Of a stretch of 64,000 nt of DNA, positions 57,773-64,000 are shown one piece after another. The number at the start of each line of letters is the position of its first letter. Positions within the stretch are counted from its first letter, which is position 1. The stretch is from Cryphonectria parasitica EP155 (taxonomy: Eukaryota; Ascomycota; Sordariomycetes; Diaporthales; Cryphonectriaceae), in contig NW_024468914.1 of assembly GCF_011745365.1 (NCBI RefSeq), forward strand, positions 890,001-954,000, in the 5' to 3' direction. Both the position numbers and the translations under genes were made by a program. Below the pieces are notes generated by a model. The model was given only the letters and a program-made list of their open reading frames with translations. It ran no database searches and was not told the origin of the DNA.

Positions 57773-59316
57773 ATGGCTACTACCCAGTCGTCCCGAATCT
57801 CGCAGCTGGCAGCAACAATCAGTGAATCCGTGGCGAGGCTACAGGAAGTACTGTCAACCAGAGGACTCCAATCACCTTCTTTTGACGAGTACGCGCAATT
57901 CTCGTTGCCCCAAGAGGCGTGGGACGTCCAGGATGCTATTCTCGACGCTACGGCAGAGCTTCATGACCTGTTGCTCGACCCCTTGGTCCTGATCAGAGAA
58001 CACGGAGGAGTAAAAGACCCCCTTGTCACGGTCGACGCCTTTCGAGCGCTGACTTGTGTACTTTAGCACAACAACTCAACATGCTTGCAGGCCATAGCAC
58101 GTTTCGGTATTGCAAGCATGATCCCCACAGCAGGTCGAATGTCCTTCGCCAATATCGCCAAGCAGACGGGGTCCTCCGAAGACATGATCCGCCGGCTGCT
58201 TCGCCATGCAATGACCATGCGTGTATTTCGCGAGCCAGAGCCGGGCATGGTATCCCATACTGCTGCATCCAGGATATTTAGTGACCCACTCATGAACGAC
58301 TGGCTCAGGATTGGAACAGAGGAATTGTGGCCTGCCGCTGTCAAGGTAATGGGGACGGTTGTAGTATCCTTGCATCATCACAGGAAATATACACTGACTG
58401 TCTGTTGTTGTAGATGGTTGATGCCCTGCAGAAATGGCCACAATCATCCGAGCCGAACGAGACAGTATTGCCGCCCCCCCCCCCCTTCCACCTCGCGCCC
58501 CGGCTCTGACTCTTCAACAAACATGGCAGTATACTCACCAATGATTATACTAGGGATTCTCCCTCGCAAACAACACGACGGAATCAATCTACGACGTACT
58601 TGGAAGCGACCCGGAGCGGGCAATTCGCTTTGCAAATTCAATGACGGTCTTCGCCAAAAGCCCCAACTTCGACCCCATCCACATCATAGACAATTTTGAC
58701 TGGGCCGCCCTAGGTCCAGCAAAGGTGGTCGACGTTGGCGGCGGCCAGGGCCATGTCGCTATAGAACTCGCCAGTACCTTCAAGAACCTCGAGTTCATTG
58801 TACAGGACATGGACAAGATGATAGAAAACGCTGGGACTGGTTTGCCAGAGCAATTGAAGAACAGAGTGCGCTTCGTGGCGCATGATCTGTTTGCACCACA
58901 GACTGTCCAGGCTGACGTGTTCTTCTTCCGCTGGGTTTTGCATAATTGGTCGGATAAGTATTGTATCCGCATCCTACGCGCACAGGTTCCTGTTCTGAAG
59001 CCAAATGCGAGGATCATCATCCAGGACGGATGCCTACCTGAACCTGGCGCTGTAGCGCATTGGAAGGAGAAATATTTAAGGTATGCTTGTCAACCAGGAA
59101 TCAAGATGGGAATTCTTTCTAACAAAATAACTTAAAATTGACAGATCAGACGATCTGAGTATGGTCTCATTGTTCAATGCGCGCGAGAGGACAGCAGACG
59201 AGTGGAAGTTGCTGCTAGTGAATGCAGATCCAAGGTTCGTAATGAAAGGGGTGACTCAGCCTAAAGGATCAGCTTTGGCGATTATCGAGGTCATCTGGGA
59301 TGGAGGCTCCTCTTAA
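57773..59316 (+). CDS. S-adenosylmethionine-dependent O-methyltransferase 2
   Basis: Five exons: 57773..58009, 58067..58345, 58414..58464, 58554..59080, 59145..59316, giving 421 aa with consistent phases. Family-typical joins arise at each splice: REHGG/HNNSTCLQAIARF, ELWPAAVK/MVDALQKWP, EPNET/GFSLANNT. The SAM loop is VVDVGGGQGHVAIEL (251-255), and the catalytic His319 lies in RWVLHNWSDKY. It is a sterigmatocystin-type/plant-like class II O-methyltransferase fold and would methylate a phenolic hydroxyl. Intron 3 contains a C12 tract that could easily slip or be misread, but it lies outside the coding exons. The gene is divergent from the NRPS-like gene, so co-regulation is likely. Confidence 0.9.
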
Positions 59317-59877
59317 CACGTCGGCTACGGGTCTGGAGCCGAGTGTGAAGAAAAGGCTGACGATCAGCATCGTGGGCAAGCTTGTAGTGGGTTGTTGGTC
59401 AGGGAATGGGCCAAATTATCCCAAAGATGGGAATGATCTCGGCAATTATACTTGGAGGCTACTTAACTGCAGTGCTAAATTGCTAGTTACTCAGAATATG
59501 GAAAGGTCATAGGTAGAGGTTGGGAACATGTTGATATGTAGGGTGGACCATAAGAACCTGTAGATCACATTTACTCGTTAGGCAATACCTACTTAGGTAT
59601 TTCCTCCGTGCCTCTTGCATCATTCCAAGTCACGTTCTCTGACAAGGACTCGTCCTTTCGCATCTAGATATCAGGACTGGCGCCTGGCTGAGCACTGCAA
59701 GCCAATGCAAAGCAAAAGCAACATGAAGGGTGAGGCTGTGTTTATTGAACAATGCCGAATTACCAGGCCATTTGCTGAGAACGACCAGGATTTGTGTCAT
59801 ATTTACACCTGAATAAAATTGAGGACGGGTCTATGACAAAGTCCACTCAACCCCCCTAAACAATTGTCTGCCACTTA
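59317..59877. other. Convergent intergenic region
   Basis: About 560 nt between the 3' ends of O-methyltransferase 2 and the transporter gene. Nothing notable seen. Confidence 0.5.
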
Positions 59878-61386
59878 TCACTGTACAACGGCCAGCCCCT
59901 CCCTAAGCCTCTTCCCATTCTTATAGAACAGATATGGAAATGGCGTGAACAATAGGGCAATAAAAGCCAAAGTGGTGTTCCCCCACCCGTAACCCAAGCT
60001 CATATACAATTTATCGGCGCACAGAGGCAGCAAACCACCCGCTAGACACCTCAGGACCGAAGCAGCCCCAACCGGACCCGCAGCCTCTGCATGAAAGACG
60101 TCGATAAGGTATGTTGTGACGGGCATGATAAAGAATACCAGCCCTTGACAAAGGAGAAGACAGCCAACGATGGGCACGATCCAATGCAGTTGCTTCTCCA
60201 GTGCCCAGCCGTAGATGATGAGACCGAAGGCTGCCAAGGGTGAGCCTAGGGTGATGGGAGCCAGCCTGAGCTCGGGTGCTGGGGTCATGATAGTCTTTGT
60301 CAACTTTCTGTAGCCTCTGTCGGCTGTCACAGAGTAGATTCCAAGCCCTAGGAGAAGTCCGACGCCCAAGCCCAAGTATGGTAGTCCAGAGTCGCCCGTC
60401 GACCACCCGTAGACCTGCTGATATACCGTCGCCATCGTTGAAAGAACCAAGAACACAATTCCAAAAATTACTGAGAGTCCCAGCGCGGGAAGGAAAACAA
60501 GCGGAGATGTCATCAGTAACTTGATGGGTCGGACCACGGAACCTGCCAGTGTTCCGAATCCCATCCCTCTTCTTCTGCTATGAGGTATTGCTGCGACTTG
60601 ATCAGATTTTCCAGGCTTGACCTGCAAGCGCTTTTCGTTGCGCTGCCTCACAAGAGGCCCATATGTTTCTCTTAGGACCAGCGTAGTCAGCAGTGACATA
60701 ACAGCACCCACAATCGCAATGATCCAGCAGTTCCGTCTCCACCCGGCTTCCTGTGTGATATAGGCACCCGCCACAGGCCCAATCATAGGCCCGAGCAGCA
60801 GACCGAGCCCGTATATACTTGTTGCCCTGCCTCTGTCCTTGGGGAGGAACATGTCGCCGATGACACCACCCCCAACAGCCGGCGGAGCAGCTGCGGCCAC
60901 TCCTTGGAGAAAACGAAACCCAATCACCTGTCCGAGTGACCGCGACGCCGCGACCGCGCAGGCACATGCCACGAACAAGACATTTGTGCTGTGGATGACG
61001 ACAAGACGTCCGTAGACCTCTGAGATCCCGGACGTGAGCAAAAGTCCTGCCGCCATGCCGATCAGAAACACAGAGACGACGAGCACGGCGAGGATGAGGC
61101 TGTCGGTTTTGAACTCGGTGGTGATCTGGCCTACAGAGGGCGCTACCATCGACGAGGCCATCTGGCCGGCGGCGGAGAGGAGGGCGATGTTGAGGACGAT
61201 GGAGATCTTCTTGTGGTTGGGCCATTGCAGTGGGTCGCTGTGTGTCAGTGAGTCGGCTGGATGCGAGCCAGCTTCGACGTCTGTTGTCGTTGAGTGGTCT
61301 GAGATGCTCACGCTGTTGCCGTTTTCAGCATGATGGTCGTCCGTGGCTATTTTTCTAGTTTCGGGCAGGGCGGCGTCTTGTTGCAT
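59878..61386 (-). CDS. MFS drug:proton antiporter (DHA1-like efflux pump)
   Basis: Single exon, 502 aa. A hydrophilic N-terminus of about 60 residues precedes twelve predicted membrane segments. Motif A-like GISEVYGRLVVIHSTN and the antiporter motif C in GPMIGPVAGAYITQEAGWR are clear. The long central loop is basic (KRLQVKPGKSDQ...). DHA1 transporters export drugs or secondary metabolites in exchange for protons. Its position beside the NRPS-like cluster suggests export of, or self-protection from, the cluster product. The start is the ATG at 61386 (MQQDAALPETRK). Confidence 0.92.
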   Translation of the reverse strand: MQQDAALPETRKIATDDHHAENGNSVSISDHSTTTDVEAGSHPADSLTHSDPLQWPNHKKISIVLNIALLSAAGQMASSMVAPSVGQITTEFKTDSLILAVLVVSVFLIGMAAGLLLTSGISEVYGRLVVIHSTNVLFVACACAVAASRSLGQVIGFRFLQGVAAAAPPAVGGGVIGDMFLPKDRGRATSIYGLGLLLGPMIGPVAGAYITQEAGWRRNCWIIAIVGAVMSLLTTLVLRETYGPLVRQRNEKRLQVKPGKSDQVAAIPHSRRRGMGFGTLAGSVVRPIKLLMTSPLVFLPALGLSVIFGIVFLVLSTMATVYQQVYGWSTGDSGLPYLGLGVGLLLGLGIYSVTADRGYRKLTKTIMTPAPELRLAPITLGSPLAAFGLIIYGWALEKQLHWIVPIVGCLLLCQGLVFFIMPVTTYLIDVFHAEAAGPVGAASVLRCLAGGLLPLCADKLYMSLGYGWGNTTLAFIALLFTPFPYLFYKNGKRLREGLAVVQ

Positions 61387-63357
61387 CTTGAGCTACGCAA
61401 TTTGTGAAAACGAAGTTGCCTAATGATTGAGAAAATGGACAACAACCTTGAAATGGCAATAGTTATGTTACAAGACACATTCTAAATCAGCGTTGATTTT
61501 TAGAAAGCGAGATATATGCAGAAATGAATAACAAGATGTTCAGCAGACCAGGACGGCGGTGATCGCCGACCCCAGCACAGGCCAAAAGGTTCATGTGTAC
61601 TTAGTCAATTTATCTTCGCCGGTGTGGCTTGGGGAGCGGTTGGAAGAGCTCCTCTCGACAAATACTGTATACACGTGCGGCCTTCTGAACGCCCTCGGGT
61701 CGAAGCGCAACCCTACCGAGCATCACAGGACACCCCTTGTACAACATCAAGCGCAGGAAACATGGGTGTATATGTGTGAATGTACAGACAGATTAACATG
61801 ATTATGCCCTGCCTTTGGCTGCTTTCTTGACGGCGCCCTTCCCGACGCCACGTTTTCGAACAAGTGATATAGTTGTTCTTCTATACCTCCTGCCCCGGCA
61901 TGCTTCGCAGTCGCTATTGGATGCAGCAACTCAGGTCTCGTATTCGGCCGCTGTTCTTGTGCACATTCTGGGGCTGAAACGGGCGCTTGCTTGAAGATCT
62001 TAATGGACCGCTGAGATAACAGAATCAGGGACTTGCATGTGGCGTTCATCAGCTGACGTTAAGATGCTACCATTGCACTCTTTTCACCGAATAGAGCACC
62101 ATTCAGTGTCGCTTTGGCTAGCTGACGAGGGTAACAAATCAAGAGCAGTTCTCTAGCAAAAGTAGCTTGACCTCAGATTGTGACTTCATCTCGGGAGTTC
62201 TCCACGAGCATATGAGTGATAAGTGCACGCCTTTTGCTAAAGGGCTGGTTCGTAGTGCTCGTTTGTCACATACTTACTCTGTACCATTATCTGCTGAGAG
62301 GCTGACATTCTTCATCCATCCCGGATGCGTACCTTTATTATTCGTCATGCATGGTATAATAGTGCAACGTCCCACCAGTGCTCCTTCGTGTCACGCAGGT
62401 ACCGAAAAGAAGCATGGTTGTGTTTCTGGAACGATTTGGCCTTGACGGTTTGTCCCCAGAAATCCTTCTAGAAAATTGAGGAAGACTTCTGTGGGCTCCC
62501 GAGTAGGACAGCGTTACAGGGTCGTGTGGCCCTTAGGACAAGGGCGGATATTCTTTCTTCTTTCAGCGTGTGATTCTGAAATTACCGTAGCGCCCGCCCT
62601 CATCAATCTGAATCCTGCCTGATTTTCGTATTGATTGGGCTCGAAACGTGCCACAGAGGAGGTTCTTCGGTCCAGTGCTACAGGCGCACGAGATATACGA
62701 GACTCGACTTCTTTGAAGCACGTTATGATGGCCAGCACACTTGCCTTCGGAAATTATCTAACCTGTCAAGCATACCCTGGCGCTGTGAATGGATTATTTC
62801 CTGCTCTTGCGAGTCATAGACTTTTATGTCGAGAAGGTCTATTTGAAAAACTCATCAGACAGGTTTTGGTATTATTTCCTTTGAAACCAATAGCAAGTTC
62901 GCATCCTCGTATCTTCACCTCTTCCAACTGTATGCACAGAGTTCGATGCTGAAGGTCCGATGTTAACTCGTATCACAATACTACCAACTCAACCCATGTC
63001 ACGATTCCTATGCCCTTGATACAATTGGACCCAGTTAAACAAGCTGCGTTGTCTATTGATTAAACATCATGACCGTACCTTCTAATGACTCCCCTTCTTA
63101 GCCTGAGTATTGCTGAGGCCATCGTGTTACAAGAAATAATCGGAATATCAGTCTATCTCTGCATAATGTCGCAGTCTCTCAGGGCCCGCTTTGCTTGTCA
63201 TGCCCTGTTTTGTTGTTGTAACTTGGCATACCTTCGCAAATTGAAATCCAACAAAATAACTTGTTTGCATTCTCCTGAAAGAAAGTCCAGACCCTGTTTG
63301 GTCGACCAATGTATACTATTCTGACCCTCTGCTTCTGCCAGCAGACAAAAGCTGTCG
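61387..63357. other. Intergenic region, about 2 kb
   Basis: Promoter of the MFS gene on the left and 3' flank of a transcription factor gene on the right. A 100-codon leftward frame at 61747-62049 has no family resemblance and is not called. A CGGCCG palindrome lies at 61945-61950. No gene supported. Confidence 0.5.
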
Positions 63358-64000
63358 TTATTGCTCTACCGATCCATGCGTCATACTCAGATTCATATTG
63401 CTAAGACTCTGCGTCGTAGCCGTGACAGACGCGCCATCTGGATGCATCACTGCCAGATTGAGGTCAACAATGAACGAATTTCCTTCCCCAAACCTCTCAA
63501 ACAGTGGGCTTTCCACGCCGCCTGCTGAAGAAGCCTGACCAGCGTGTGGTCGTTGTTGCTGGAGGTGAACCTGAGGAAAGTGTGGCGCGTCGACCCTCAC
63601 CACCTCCAAGATAGTGTCCACCTCAGAGGTGGTGACTATGCCCCTCATAACGGCCATGCTGAGCAGGCCCGTCAATATTTCCTGGACGAAGACGAAGTTC
63701 GAGGCCAGATTTTTGTAGCCGTCGACACAAGCCAGGAACCACTTCCGGCGAGCTATGCCCTCGATCTTCCTGCTCGCCTCCACGTCCACGCTCGGATCTT
63801 GGAGTTGTGCCGTGTGGGATAGGCTGGAGTGCAGGGGAACGCAGGCATTCGCGACGTACAACAGCGCGTTTTGCCATGTGTGCGATCTGGGGGAGCAGTC
63901 GTATTGTGTTCGGAAAATTAGGACGAGGTGCTTGAGTTGGTTGATCGAGGCCATGTATACGTCTTCTGACGTCCGTTTGTCTGCGGTACATCGGCCTACA
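63358..64000 (-). CDS. Fungal transcription factor, C-terminal part (Zn2Cys6 family likely), 5' end cut
   Basis: The frame is open from the stop at 63358 to the window edge, giving at least 214 residues. The segment TSEDVYMASINQLKHLVLIFRTQYDCSPRSHTWQNALLYVANA, split here only by the reading, is typical of the fungal-specific regulatory domain C-terminal to Zn2Cys6 DNA-binding domains; it continues with WFLACVDGYKNLASNF and GLLSMAVMRGIVTTSEVDTIL. The zinc cluster itself would lie outside the window, so the DNA-binding type is inferred. Placed at the end of the cluster, it is a candidate regulator of it, but the similarity is also to general nitrogen-type regulators, so the link is open. Confidence 0.75.
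   Translation of the reverse strand, partial: VGRCTADKRTSEDVYMASINQLKHLVLIFRTQYDCSPRSHTWQNALLYVANACVPLHSSLSHTAQLQDPSVDVEASRKIEGIARRKWFLACVDGYKNLASNFVFVQEILTGLLSMAVMRGIVTTSEVDTILEVVRVDAPHFPQVHLQQQRPHAGQASSAGGVESPLFERFGEGNSFIVDLNLAVMHPDGASVTATTQSLSNMNLSMTHGSVEQ

Noticed and set aside
61747..62049. 100-codon leftward frame upstream of the MFS gene, considered as a small regulator
   Set aside because: No zinc cluster or other domain is visible and no supporting exon was found; left uncalled.

Overview
The window is nuclear DNA from a filamentous ascomycete (Pezizomycotina). Genes carry short GT-AG introns of about 50-100 nt with fungal-type donors (GTAAGT, GTACGT, GTGAGT). The protein families are typical of these fungi: UstYa-like, fungal Zn2Cys6 regulator, SAT4/PTH11-like membrane protein, NmrA-like, S28 peptidase and an A-T-TE NRPS-like enzyme. 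No rRNA, tRNA or CRISPR was seen. The species cannot be named from the sequence alone. All gene models are my own splice reconstructions from reading frames and splice sites, without transcript support.

Left part (1-13 kb): a partial atypical short-chain dehydrogenase, an orphan UstYa/DUF3328-type oxidase, a membrane-anchored aspartic protease with a 21-residue serine run, a quinone-oxidoreductase-like MDR enzyme, an NmrA-like protein and an unrecognised four-exon protein.

Middle part (14-41 kb): two amidase-signature enzymes, a large protein with two helix-turn-helix-like segments, a TauD-like dioxygenase with a GC-AG intron, an allantoate/pantothenate-type permease, a flavin monooxygenase, an S28 serine peptidase, a small Cys/His-rich protein, a CHY zinc-finger protein, an RBR-type E3 ligase and an FMN-dependent alpha-hydroxyacid oxidase. 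The TauD, permease and FMO genes lie together and may form a sulfonate-use module.

Right part (about 41-64 kb): a compact secondary-metabolite gene cluster. Its core is a 988-residue A-T-TE NRPS-like synthetase of the type that joins two aryl-pyruvates (atromentin, polyporic acid or furanone-type scaffolds). Around it lie two O-methyltransferases, two cytochromes P450, an NmrA-like reductase, a SAT4-type membrane protein, an MFS efflux pump and the C-terminal part of a fungal transcription factor cut by the window edge. Several cluster intergenic regions contain GC-rich palindromes of the form CGG-N0-3-CCG, candidates for a Zn2Cys6 binding site. Codon use is less GC3-rich here than in the middle part. 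I regard this cluster as the most promising system in the window. Its predicted product class is inferred from domain architecture and the exact compound is unknown.
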